DNA of 64,000 bases from an uncultured Collinsella sp. (GTDB lineage Bacteria > Actinomycetota > Coriobacteriia > Coriobacteriales > Coriobacteriaceae): NCBI GenBank assembly GCA_900542085.1, contig UQMK01000001.1:124001-188000 (forward strand). The letters run 5' to 3'. A program made the position numbers and the translations under genes. Shown one piece after another: positions 1-7,124 of the stretch (position 1 is its first letter; the number at the start of each line of letters is the position of its first letter). Under the pieces are notes generated by a model, which did not search any database, was not told the origin of the DNA, and worked only from the letters and a program-made list of their open reading frames with translations.

Positions 1-2340
1 AAGTTCTTTGAACAGGCATCCAAGGGCCCGCTGTCCAAGGCCACGCCGATGGTGCCGCCCGGAGGCGCCGGTATCGGCATGCACGTCATTCCGGTCGAGA
101 AGGCCATCGATGCCGCGAGCACGTCGGTGCCTATTGAGCATATCGAGCATTGGCTCGACAAATACGAGGGTAAGTATGCCGCCAGCACCTGCAGCTGCCG
201 CGCGAGCCGTCGCGTGATGGGCGAGGGCTGCGCCGACGACCCGGCCGATTGGTGCATCGCCGTGGGCGATATGGCCGACTACGTGGTCGAGACCGACCGC
301 GGCCATTACGTGACCCGCGACGAGGTCTACGACATCCTGCGCCAGGCCGAGGACAACGGCTTTGTGCACCAGATCACCAACATCGACGGCGAGAACAAGA
401 TCTTCGCCATCTGCAACTGCAACGTCAACGTGTGCTATGCCCTGCGCACCTCGCAGCTGTTCAACACGCCCAACCTGTCGCGCTCGGCCTATGTCGCCAA
501 GGTCGAGAAGGACAAGTGCGTGGCCTGCGGTCGCTGCGTTGAGGTGTGCCCGGCCGGTGCCGCTAAGCTGGGCCAGAAGCTCTGCAGCAAAAAGGCCGGC
601 GGACAGGTGCCCGAGTATCCGCGCCAGGAGCTGCCCGATGCCACCAAATGGGACCACACCAAGTGGTCGCCCAACTACCGCAATGACAACCGCATCGAGA
701 CGCACAAGTCCGGCACCGCGCCCTGCAAGACGGCCTGCCCCGCGCATGTCGCCGTTCAGGGCTATCTGAAGCTCGCGGCTCAGGGCCGCTATGACGAGGC
801 CCTAGCACTCATTAAGCGCGAGAACCCGCTGCCCGCTATCTGCGGCCGTGTGTGCAACCGCCGCTGTGAGGATGCCTGCACCCGCGGCCGTGTGGACGCC
901 GCCGTGGCCATCGACGAGGTCAAGAAGTTCATCGCCCAGCGCGATCTGGACGCCGCGACCCGCTATGTCCCACCTGTGGTGACTCCGACGCGTGCCGGCG
1001 GCTTCGACCAGAAGATCGCCATTATCGGTGCCGGCCCGGCCGGTCTGTCCTGTGCTTTCTACCTGGCCGAGAAGGGCTACAAGCCCGTCGTGTTCGAGAA
1101 GAACGAGCGCCCGGGCGGTATGCTCACCTACGGTATTCCCAGCTTTAAGCTGCAGAAGGACGTTATCGAGGCCGAGGTCGAGATCATTCGCCTGATGGGC
1201 GCCGAGTTCCGCTATGGCGTGGAGGTCGGTCGCGACGTGACACTCGACGAGCTGCGCGAGCAGGGCTTTAAGGCCTTCTACGTGGCTATTGGCTGCCAGG
1301 GCGGCCGCCTTGCCGGTATTCCGGGCGAGGACGCCGAGGATGTGACCGTGGCCGTCGACTTCTTGCGCGAGGTCAACAGCGGCAAGATCGACGCGCTGCC
1401 CGGCCGCACCATCGTGGTGGGCGGCGGCAACGTGGCCATCGACGTGGCCCGCAACGCCTGCCGCCTGGGCTCCGAGCACGTTGAGATGTTCTGCCTGGAG
1501 AGCGAGGCGCAGATGCCCGCCAGCGAGGAAGAGCGTCGCGAGGCCATCGAGGACGGCGCACACATCAGCTGCGGCTGGGGTCCCAAGGAGGTTCACCTGG
1601 ACGAGACCGGTCGTGTGTGCGGTATTACCTTCAAGCGCTGCACGCGTGCCTTTGACGACGAGGGCCGTTTTGCGCCCGAGTATGACGAGAACGATCTGCG
1701 CCGTGTCGATGCCGACCGTGTCGTCATGTCGATTGGCCAGTCCATTGTGTGGGGCGACCTGCTGGCTGGCTCCAAGGTGGAGCTTGGCCGCGGCCAGGGT
1801 GCCCTTGCCGATCCCCAGACCTACCAGACCGCCGAACCCGACATCTTTGTGGGCGGCGATGTCTACACCGGTCCGAGCTTTGCTATCGACGCCATCGCCG
1901 CCGGTCACGAGGCCGCTGTCTCCATCCATCGCTTTGTGCAGCCGGGATCCACGCTCACTATCGGCCGCAACCAGCGCCGCTACACCGCGCTCGACCGCGA
2001 CGATGTTGTGATTGAGAACTACGACAACGCGAGCCGCGAGGTTGCCCACGTGGACCGCGAGCGCGAGAAGGCCGCGCCGTTTAGCGAGTACGTCGAGACC
2101 TTTACCGAAGAGCAGGTGCGCGCCGAGACCGCCCGTTGCCTGGGTTGCGGTGCCTCGATCGTCGACCCCAACAAGTGCATCGGCTGCGGCCTGTGCACCA
2201 CCAAGTGCGCGTTCGACGCCATCCATCTGGATCGCGACCGCCCCGAGTGCTCCACGATGGTCAAATACGAGCAAAAGCTCCCAAGCCTTGGCAAGTACGC
2301 GCTCAAGCGTGCAATTAAAATCAAGTTCGGTCGTAAATAG
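1..2340 (+). CDS. GltD-like FAD/NAD(P) oxidoreductase with 4Fe-4S domains (5' truncated)
   Basis: The reading frame is open from the first base, so the true start lies outside the window; 779 residues are visible. Order of parts: an N-terminal region with paired-cysteine motifs (CSCR, CNCN); a ferredoxin motif CVACGRCVEVCP; a GltD-type cysteine-rich helical domain (CKTACPAHV, CGRVCNRRCEDAC); an FAD-binding GAGPAGLSCA motif; an NAD(P)-binding GGGNVAIDVARNAC motif; and a C-terminal ferredoxin motif CIGCGLCTTKC. GltD-type flavoproteins move electrons between NAD(P)H and ferredoxin-like centres. The electron partner here is not evident, and glutamate synthase itself is unlikely because no large subunit is visible. 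hypA follows after 96 bp, which may hint at a hydrogenase-linked redox locus upstream. The family is secure; the substrate is unknown. Confidence 0.85.
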   Translation, partial: KFFEQASKGPLSKATPMVPPGGAGIGMHVIPVEKAIDAASTSVPIEHIEHWLDKYEGKYAASTCSCRASRRVMGEGCADDPADWCIAVGDMADYVVETDRGHYVTRDEVYDILRQAEDNGFVHQITNIDGENKIFAICNCNVNVCYALRTSQLFNTPNLSRSAYVAKVEKDKCVACGRCVEVCPAGAAKLGQKLCSKKAGGQVPEYPRQELPDATKWDHTKWSPNYRNDNRIETHKSGTAPCKTACPAHVAVQGYLKLAAQGRYDEALALIKRENPLPAICGRVCNRRCEDACTRGRVDAAVAIDEVKKFIAQRDLDAATRYVPPVVTPTRAGGFDQKIAIIGAGPAGLSCAFYLAEKGYKPVVFEKNERPGGMLTYGIPSFKLQKDVIEAEVEIIRLMGAEFRYGVEVGRDVTLDELREQGFKAFYVAIGCQGGRLAGIPGEDAEDVTVAVDFLREVNSGKIDALPGRTIVVGGGNVAIDVARNACRLGSEHVEMFCLESEAQMPASEEERREAIEDGAHISCGWGPKEVHLDETGRVCGITFKRCTRAFDDEGRFAPEYDENDLRRVDADRVVMSIGQSIVWGDLLAGSKVELGRGQGALADPQTYQTAEPDIFVGGDVYTGPSFAIDAIAAGHEAAVSIHRFVQPGSTLTIGRNQRRYTALDRDDVVIENYDNASREVAHVDREREKAAPFSEYVETFTEEQVRAETARCLGCGASIVDPNKCIGCGLCTTKCAFDAIHLDRDRPECSTMVKYEQKLPSLGKYALKRAIKIKFGRK

Positions 2341-2357
2341 GTAACCATGGCGGATAG

Positions 2358-2395
2358 GGGGACGGCGCAGACTAGATTTCGCCGTCCCCTTGCTT
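2358..2395 (+). terminator. Hairpin terminator between the flavoprotein gene and hypA
   Basis: A perfect 10-bp stem (arms 2358-2367 and 2380-2389) closes a 12-nt loop and is followed by a short T-rich stretch (TTGCTTT). It lies 17 bp after the flavoprotein stop, consistent with a weak intrinsic terminator. The U tract is poor, so read-through into hypA is possible. Confidence 0.55.
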
Positions 2396-2436
2396 TGAGT
2401 TTGCATCGCATCAACCGTTGTTGAAAGGTTTCTACC

Positions 2437-2865
2437 TTGCATGAATTAGGGATTGTGTATCACATCATTCGCGATGTTGAGAATGTGGCGCGCGCCAATG
2501 GCGTGCGTCGCGTTTCGAGCGTGACGTTGCTGCTGGGCGAAGTCTCGGGCGTCGTTCCCGACTTGCTGCTCGACGCTTGGCGCTGGGCGGCAGATAAAAA
2601 ACCCATCACCGAGGGTGCGGAGCTTATCGTGGAGCCCGTCGAGGCCGTGACGCATTGCGAGGCGTGCGGCCGCGACTATTCGACAGTCGAGCACGGCAAG
2701 ACCTGCCCCCATTGCGGTAGCGGCGAGACATACCTGCTGCAGGGCCAGGAGGTCATGATCAAGCAGATCGAGACCCCCGACGAGGACCCGGCAGGCGCTG
2801 CCCCCGACGGCCCTTCCGACGCTCCCGACGCCGTCGACGCCGCCAACCCCCTCCACATCGCCTAA
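2437..2865 (+). CDS. hypA: Hydrogenase/urease nickel-incorporation protein HypA
   Basis: This is a 142-residue HypA-family nickel metallochaperone, which delivers Ni(II) during NiFe-hydrogenase maturation in the cytoplasm. The protein begins MHELG, the invariant HypA N terminus whose His2 binds nickel. It has the structural zinc site CEACG...CPHCG at about residues 73-92. The start codon is TTG at 2437, preceded by GAAAGG at 2424-2429; the family N terminus makes this start compelling. The last 30 residues are an acidic, Pro/Ala/Asp-rich tail absent from typical HypA proteins of about 113-118 residues. No hypB or hydrogenase gene is visible, so its partners must lie elsewhere. Confidence 0.9.
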   Translation: MHELGIVYHIIRDVENVARANGVRRVSSVTLLLGEVSGVVPDLLLDAWRWAADKKPITEGAELIVEPVEAVTHCEACGRDYSTVEHGKTCPHCGSGETYLLQGQEVMIKQIETPDEDPAGAAPDGPSDAPDAVDAANPLHIA

Positions 2866-2870
2866 CTTGG

Positions 2871-2947
2871 TCGTTGGGGACGTTCTTAAACGACTAGTCA
2901 AACAAGAACGTCCCCAACGACAAGTCGTTTAAGAACGTCCCCAATGA
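2871..2947. repeat. Palindromic intergenic element with one duplicated arm (GTTGGGGACGTTCTT family)
   Basis: The arm 2871-2887 is perfectly complementary to 2904-2920 (17 bp). A second copy of the right arm sits at 2931-2947. A longer alternative pairing, 2871-2895 with 2923-2947, has one mismatch in 25. The two hairpins are mutually exclusive. The same word CTGTCCCCAACGA / CTGTCCCCAATGA recurs at 39379-39416. The element begins 5 bp after the hypA stop. Confidence 0.75.
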
Positions 2948-2993
2948 CTACTTGCGCTAGAGCATAAGTCACGCTAATAGTCAAGTTATGTCT

Positions 2994-3167
2994 GTTTAAA
3001 CAAAATAGCAGCAGTACAAGCGCATTCACGCTTGCCTAAAATCGATATTAATGAACAGCCTGCTTGTATCTGTAAAATGCGCGGCTTGATGAGCGGCGCC
3101 TTGGCGGGTAATGAGTGAAAAACCAGCAACGTAATCAACTTGTAACAAAGCTAGACGTTTAAACAAA
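2994..3167. promoter_or_regulatory. Upstream region of the mannose PTS operon with two identical 11-mers
   Basis: This AT-rich gene-free stretch carries GTTTAAACAAA at 2994-3004 and again at 3157-3167. Each copy includes the 8-bp palindrome GTTTAAAC. A possible -10 box TATACT lies at 3216-3221 with no convincing -35. The repeated 11-mer could be an operator pair for the PTS operon starting at 3269. This is inference from position and repetition only. Confidence 0.4.
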
Positions 3168-3268
3168 TAATGCAACCTTTTGCAAATTTAGCGACAATTC
3201 CACAAACTAAACAGGTATACTTCCTTAATGTCGTGTAGGGAATACGTAGACAAAAAGGAGGTTATGTG

Positions 3269-4258
3269 ATGGTAAGTATTGTTCTTGCTAGCCACGGGGA
3301 CTTGGCAGCTGGAATCAAGCAGACGGGCTCGATGGTCTTTGGCGATCAGCCGTCTGTTGCCGTGGTCTCGCTCGAGCCGAGCATGGGCCCCGACGACTTC
3401 CGTGCCAAGGTCGAGGAAGCAATCGCTTCCTTCGAGGACCAGGAGCAGGTGCTCTTCCTCGTTGATTTGTGGGGCGGCACGCCGTTCAACCAGATCAGCG
3501 GGCTCATCGAGGGCCACGATTCCTGGGCTATCGTCACCGGTGTCAACCTGCCTATGCTCATCGAGGCATATTCGCAGCGCTTTGACGCAAAGAACACTGC
3601 ACATGCGATCGCAAAACATCTCGTGACTGAGGCTAAGGCTGGCGTGCGCGTCAAGCCCGAGTCTCTGGAGCCCGAGGAGAAGAAGCCGGCTGCGGCCGCC
3701 GCTGCTCCTGCAGGCGCCATTCCTCCGGGAACGGTCATCGGCGACGGGCACATCAAGATTGCCCACGTCCGTATCGACACCCGTCTGCTGCATGGTCAGG
3801 TGGCCACCACGTGGACCAAGCAGATCAACCCCAACCGCATCATCGTGGTTTCCGACGGCGTTGCTCACGACGAGCTCCGCAAGACCATGATCGAGCAGGC
3901 TGCCCCTCCGGGAGTCCATGCCAACGTCGTGCCCATCAAGAAGATGGCCGAGGTCGTCAAGGACACGCGCTTTGGTGACACCAAGGCCATGCTGCTCTTT
4001 GAGAACCCGCAGGATCTGCTCAAGGCCATCGAGGCCGGCGTCGACATCAAGGAAGTCAACATCGGCTCCATGGCTCACTCCAAGGGCAAGGTCGTCGTCA
4101 CCAACGCCGTCGCTATGGGCGATGACGACGTTAAGACCCTCGAGGCCCTCAAGGCCAAGGGCGTCAAGTTCGAGGTCCGCAAGGTTCCTTCGGATGCCTC
4201 CGAGGATCTCGATGCCATGTTGAAGAAAGCTAAGGCCGAACTGGCCGCTCAAGCATAG
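3269..4258 (+). CDS. manX: PTS mannose-family EIIAB component
   Basis: This is a 329-residue fusion of the two cytoplasmic phosphoryl-transfer domains of a mannose-class phosphotransferase system. The EIIA(Man) domain is at the N terminus, with the phospho-accepting histidine in LASHG near residue 9 and the WGGTPFNQ segment. An Ala/Pro-rich linker lies around residues 130-155. The EIIB domain follows, with its active histidine in RIDTRLLHGQV. It accepts phosphate from HPr and passes it to sugar entering through IIC/IID. ATG 3269 is preferred over GTG 3266 because AAAAGGAGG at 3254-3262 is better spaced to it. First gene of the IIAB-IIC-IID operon. The exact hexose cannot be read from sequence. 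Confidence 0.93.
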   Translation: MVSIVLASHGDLAAGIKQTGSMVFGDQPSVAVVSLEPSMGPDDFRAKVEEAIASFEDQEQVLFLVDLWGGTPFNQISGLIEGHDSWAIVTGVNLPMLIEAYSQRFDAKNTAHAIAKHLVTEAKAGVRVKPESLEPEEKKPAAAAAAPAGAIPPGTVIGDGHIKIAHVRIDTRLLHGQVATTWTKQINPNRIIVVSDGVAHDELRKTMIEQAAPPGVHANVVPIKKMAEVVKDTRFGDTKAMLLFENPQDLLKAIEAGVDIKEVNIGSMAHSKGKVVVTNAVAMGDDDVKTLEALKAKGVKFEVRKVPSDASEDLDAMLKKAKAELAAQA

Positions 4259-4276
4259 TAAAGGAGGGTCCGATAC

Positions 4277-5095
4277 ATGTCTGCAATCACTATTCTGCTT
4301 GTTGCGATTGTCGCGTTGCTTGCCGGTATGGAAGGCGTTCTGGATGAGTTCCAGTTCCATCAGCCGCTCGTGGCATGCACGCTTATCGGTCTCGTAACCG
4401 GTCACCTTCAGGAGGGCATCCTCCTGGGCGGTTCGCTCCAGATGATGGCCCTTGGCTGGGCTAACGTCGGCGCCGCCGTCGCGCCTGACGCCGCTCTGGC
4501 CTCGGTCGCTTCTTCGATCATCATGGTGCTCGCCCTCAACGGCGGCGCCACTGATTCGGCCAAGGCCGTTACCGCGGCCATCGCCGTCGCCGTCCCGCTG
4601 TCGGTCGCTGGTCTGTTCCTGACCATGATCTGCCGTACCATTGCTACCGCTATCGCTCACGCCATGGACGGTTGCGCCGAGAAGGGCGACTTCTCCGGCA
4701 TCGAGCGCTGGCAGTACGCTGCCATCCTCATGCAGGGCCTTCGTATCGCCATCCCGGCAGTACTTCTGTGTGTTATCCCGGCCGAGGCTGTTACCAACGC
4801 GCTTAACGCTATGCCCGACTGGCTGTCCGGCGGCATGGCCGTCGGCGGCGGCATGGTCGCTTCCGTCGGTTACGCCATGGTCATCAACATGATGGCCACC
4901 AAGGAGACCTGGCCGTTCTTCATCCTCGGCTTTGTCCTTGCTGCCATCCCTCAGCTCACGCTGATCGCCCTTGGCCTCATCGGCATCTCCCTTGCCCTCA
5001 TCTACCTTGGCCTTAAGGATCTGGCCAAGCAGGGTGGCGGCACGGGCGGTGGCTCCGGCGACCCGCTCGGCGACATTCTGAACGATTACGAGTAG
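4277..5095 (+). CDS. manY: PTS mannose-family EIIC component
   Basis: A 272-residue integral membrane subunit, hydrophobic through most of its length. It has the EIIC-Man features: the early LLAGMEGVLDEFQFHQPL segment and the GGSLQMMALGWANVGAAVAPD region. Together with EIID it forms the sugar-translocating channel. It starts 18 bp after the EIIAB stop with a strong AAAGGAGG ribosome site. The C terminus is a short Gly-rich tail. Specificity is assigned by family only. Confidence 0.93.
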   Translation: MSAITILLVAIVALLAGMEGVLDEFQFHQPLVACTLIGLVTGHLQEGILLGGSLQMMALGWANVGAAVAPDAALASVASSIIMVLALNGGATDSAKAVTAAIAVAVPLSVAGLFLTMICRTIATAIAHAMDGCAEKGDFSGIERWQYAAILMQGLRIAIPAVLLCVIPAEAVTNALNAMPDWLSGGMAVGGGMVASVGYAMVINMMATKETWPFFILGFVLAAIPQLTLIALGLIGISLALIYLGLKDLAKQGGGTGGGSGDPLGDILNDYE

Positions 5096-5111
5096 GAGGG
5101 GAGTGATACAT

Positions 5112-6032
5112 ATGGCAGAGAACAAGATTCAGCTCACCAAGGCTGACCGTAAGAAGGTTTGCTTCCGTCATCAGTTCCTTCAGGGCTCGTGGAACTACGA
5201 GCGTATGCAGAACGGCGGCTGGTGCTTCGCAATGATCCCTGCGATCAAGAAGCTCTACACCAGCAAGGATGACCAGATTGCCGCTCTTAAGCGCCACCTG
5301 GAGTTCTATAACACCCACCCCTATGTTTCCGCCCCCGTCATTGGCGTTACCCTCGCCCTCGAGGAGGAGCGCGCCAACGGTGCTCCGATCGATGACGTCG
5401 CCATCCAGGGCGTCAAGGTCGGTATGATGGGCCCGCTCGCCGGCGTCGGTGACCCCGTCTTCTGGTTCACCCTTCGCCCGATTCTGGGCGCTCTGGGCGC
5501 TTCCCTGGCCATGTCCGGCAGCATCGTCGGTCCGCTGCTGTTCTTCTTCGCGTGGAACATCATCCGTTACGCTTTCCTGTGGTACACACAGGAGTTTGGC
5601 TACAAGGTCGGCTCCTCTATCGCCAAGGACCTCTCCGGCGGTCTGATGGGCAAGGTCACCGAGGGCGCTTCCATCCTGGGTATGTTCATCATCGGCGCCC
5701 TGGTCGAGCGCTGGGTGTCCATTTCCTTCACCCCGATCGTCTCCACGGTCAAGCAGTCTGCTGGCGCCTTTATCGACTGGGCTAGCCTGCCCTCCGGTTC
5801 TGAGGGTATCAAGGAAGCGCTGACGATGTACAACTCCGTCGGTGCTACCGCCCTTGACCAGATGAAGGTCACCACGCTCCAGGGTAACCTCGATCAGCTC
5901 ATCCCCGGCCTTGCCGCCGTGTGCCTGACCCTGCTGGTCTGCAAGCTCCTCAAGAAGAAGGTTAGCCCGATCGTCATCATCCTGGCTCTCTTCGCCGTCG
6001 GCATCATCGGTCGCTTCTGCGGCTTCATGTAA
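5112..6032 (+). CDS. manZ: PTS mannose-family EIID component
   Basis: A 306-residue EIID subunit that pairs with EIIC in the membrane. Diagnostic segments are the N-terminal QGSWNYERMQNGG region, the GVKVGMMGPLAGVGDPVFW loop and hydrophobic helices at the C terminus. ATG 5112 is chosen over GTG 5103 because GGAGGGG at 5095-5101 is too close to the latter. Last structural gene of the PTS operon; a hairpin follows at 6089. Mannose-class systems often take mannose, glucose, glucosamine or fructose, and this one cannot be narrowed further. Confidence 0.93.
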   Translation: MAENKIQLTKADRKKVCFRHQFLQGSWNYERMQNGGWCFAMIPAIKKLYTSKDDQIAALKRHLEFYNTHPYVSAPVIGVTLALEEERANGAPIDDVAIQGVKVGMMGPLAGVGDPVFWFTLRPILGALGASLAMSGSIVGPLLFFFAWNIIRYAFLWYTQEFGYKVGSSIAKDLSGGLMGKVTEGASILGMFIIGALVERWVSISFTPIVSTVKQSAGAFIDWASLPSGSEGIKEALTMYNSVGATALDQMKVTTLQGNLDQLIPGLAAVCLTLLVCKLLKKKVSPIVIILALFAVGIIGRFCGFM

Positions 6033-6088
6033 GCACGCTTCGGCTTAAGACCGAGAGTTGCTAGGTAAGGGCTTTTGAGCCATTGAAA

Positions 6089-6133
6089 CGGACCGCACCC
6101 GGTGGGTACACTGGATGCGGTCCGATTGTTTTT
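6089..6133 (+). terminator. Intrinsic terminator after manZ
   Basis: A perfect 9-bp stem (6089-6097 with 6116-6124) is followed by ATTGTTTTTATT. It ends just upstream of the ribosome site of the ManO-like gene at 6153. It therefore either ends the PTS transcript or lowers expression of the next gene by partial termination. Confidence 0.75.
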
Positions 6134-6152
6134 ATTGGAGGGCGAGGCGCGT

Positions 6153-6551
6153 ATGGCGCAATCTCAGAACAGCACGGTCGATCTGGCAACGCCGGCAACC
6201 TGCCTGATGGGGCTTACCAGCCACGGTAACGTGATGGTGGGCAATAAGGCGTTCGAGTACTATAACGAGCGCAATCCCGAGGATTATATTCAAATCCCGT
6301 GGGACGAGGTCGACTATATTGCCGCCGAGGTTTTGCGCGGCACCAAGAAGATCACGCGTTTTGCCATCTTCACCAAGGACAACGGTCACTTTACGTTTTC
6401 GACGCGTGACGACAAAGAGACGCTTCGCGCGGTCCGCAAGTACGTCGACGAGAATAAGCTCGTGCGTTCGCCCGACTTTATCGATGTGACGGCCAAGGGC
6501 GCCAAGAGCATTCCCTCCGTTATCAAGGGTCTCTTCCACAAAGGCAACTAG
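6153..6551 (+). CDS. manO: DUF956/ManO family protein of the mannose PTS locus
   Basis: A 132-residue cytoplasmic protein resembling the DUF956 family, which is named ManO because it is found beside mannose PTS genes. Visible features are an N-terminal Ser/Thr/Asn-rich stretch, the segment LTSHGNVMVGNKAFEYYN and the DYIQIPWDEVDYIAAEV region. Its biochemical role is not established; regulation of the adjacent PTS has been proposed for the family. ATG 6153 is chosen for the GGAGGGCGA site at 6137-6145; an in-frame upstream ATG at 6102 lies inside the preceding hairpin and is unlikely. It is separated from manZ by a terminator. Confidence 0.75.
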   Translation: MAQSQNSTVDLATPATCLMGLTSHGNVMVGNKAFEYYNERNPEDYIQIPWDEVDYIAAEVLRGTKKITRFAIFTKDNGHFTFSTRDDKETLRAVRKYVDENKLVRSPDFIDVTAKGAKSIPSVIKGLFHKGN

Positions 6552-6559
6552 CTCCCCAT

Positions 6560-6628
6560 AAGTTGCGGTGAAATAGTTCTTAAATACGGCTTTAGATGCT
6601 TTAGGCAGGAACTATTCCATCGCAACTT
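6560..6628. repeat. AGTTGCGGTGAAATAG palindromic element, copy 1
   Basis: The arms are 6560-6580 and 6607-6628, with a few mismatches, enclosing about 26 nt of unrelated loop. The same arm sequence recurs at 33564-33630 and 47001-47066, always just after a gene end. This is the most diverged copy. Size (about 66-69 bp) and placement suggest a miniature REP-like element. Confidence 0.8.
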
Positions 6629-6686
6629 CGAAGTCTAGTCATGCGACGTATAGCGATGCAGTAAATCTGCTACACTAGTACAACAT

Positions 6687-6762
6687 GCCTCCGTAGCTCA
6701 GGGGATAGAGCACCGCTCTCCTAAAGCGGGTGTCGACGGTTCGAATCCGCCCGGGGGCACCA
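6687..6762 (+). tRNA. tRNA-Arg (anticodon CCU)
   Basis: The cloverleaf is readable. The 7-bp acceptor is 6687-6693 with 6752-6758, one G-U pair. The D arm is GCTCAGGGGATAGAGC. The anticodon stem CCGCT/AGCGG encloses CTCCTAA (anticodon CCT), and the T loop is TTCGAAT. CCA is encoded (6760-6762). The T stem GACGG/CCGCC has one A-C mismatch, which is unusual. It decodes AGG. The 3' end is duplicated at 13582-13607, marking this gene as an integration site. Confidence 0.95.
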
Positions 6763-6764
6763 GA
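6738..6764. repeat. Putative left attachment core (3' end of tRNA-Arg)
   Basis: The last part of the T arm, the 3' acceptor strand, CCA and two further bases match 13582-13607 except for one missing C in the distal copy. A direct repeat of a tRNA 3' end 6.8 kb apart is the usual footprint of site-specific integration. Confidence 0.6.
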
Positions 6765-6771
6765 AGTAAAT

Positions 6772-6809
6772 GCAGGTCAGACGGTATAAATCGTCTGACC
6801 TGCTTTCTT
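6772..6809 (+). terminator. Terminator downstream of tRNA-Arg
   Basis: A perfect 12-bp stem (6772-6783 with 6792-6803) closes an 8-nt loop and is followed by TTTCTT. It begins 9 bp after the tRNA CCA end. Confidence 0.8.
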
Positions 6810-6886
6810 ATATAAGGGCATCGTTAACGTCAGCTGGGTAGAATTTGGGTAGAAAGTTTTTTTGTGAAGGGCTATGTCCAAAGTCC

Positions 6887-7056
6887 GGTTTTCAACCCTT
6901 CCCACAGCCTACGGGCTTATAAGAAGCCCTTCGGCCATGGAAAGCGTTGAAAACCTAGGGTGACGTTGCTGTGAGATGGGCGAGTTTCCAACAGCCCCGG
7001 CGTCTTCGGGTTTCGCCTGGGACCCTGCGACACCGTGGACCGTTGAAAACTCGCCC
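6887..7056 (+). other. Two tandem stem-loop modules in the leader of the island operon
   Basis: This gene-free leader sits between the tRNA terminator and the restriction gene. Module 1 is closed by a perfect 10-bp stem (6887-6896 with 6946-6955) and contains a smaller hairpin around 6913-6929. Module 2 is closed by a 15-bp stem with one mismatch (6978-6992 with 7042-7056). Both stems share the words GTTTTCAAC/GTTGAAAAC, and the right arms are about 96 nt apart, so the modules look like diverged copies. Upstream, GGGTAGAA occurs twice (6837-6856). It could be a regulatory leader RNA, a small RNA or recombinase arm sites; function is unknown. Confidence 0.45.
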
Positions 7057-7124
7057 TTCCGCTTGGAAGAGGGCTTTTACCCCTTAAAATTGTCCGAAAG
7101 TGACAACGACGCAGGAGGTCCGGT

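Noticed and set aside
802..2442. Long minus-strand open frames such as 802-2442, 3188-5125, 40779-42383 and 58134-60476
   Set aside because: All lie opposite well-identified genes and arise from GC-rich codon structure; none has a ribosome site or recognisable domain.
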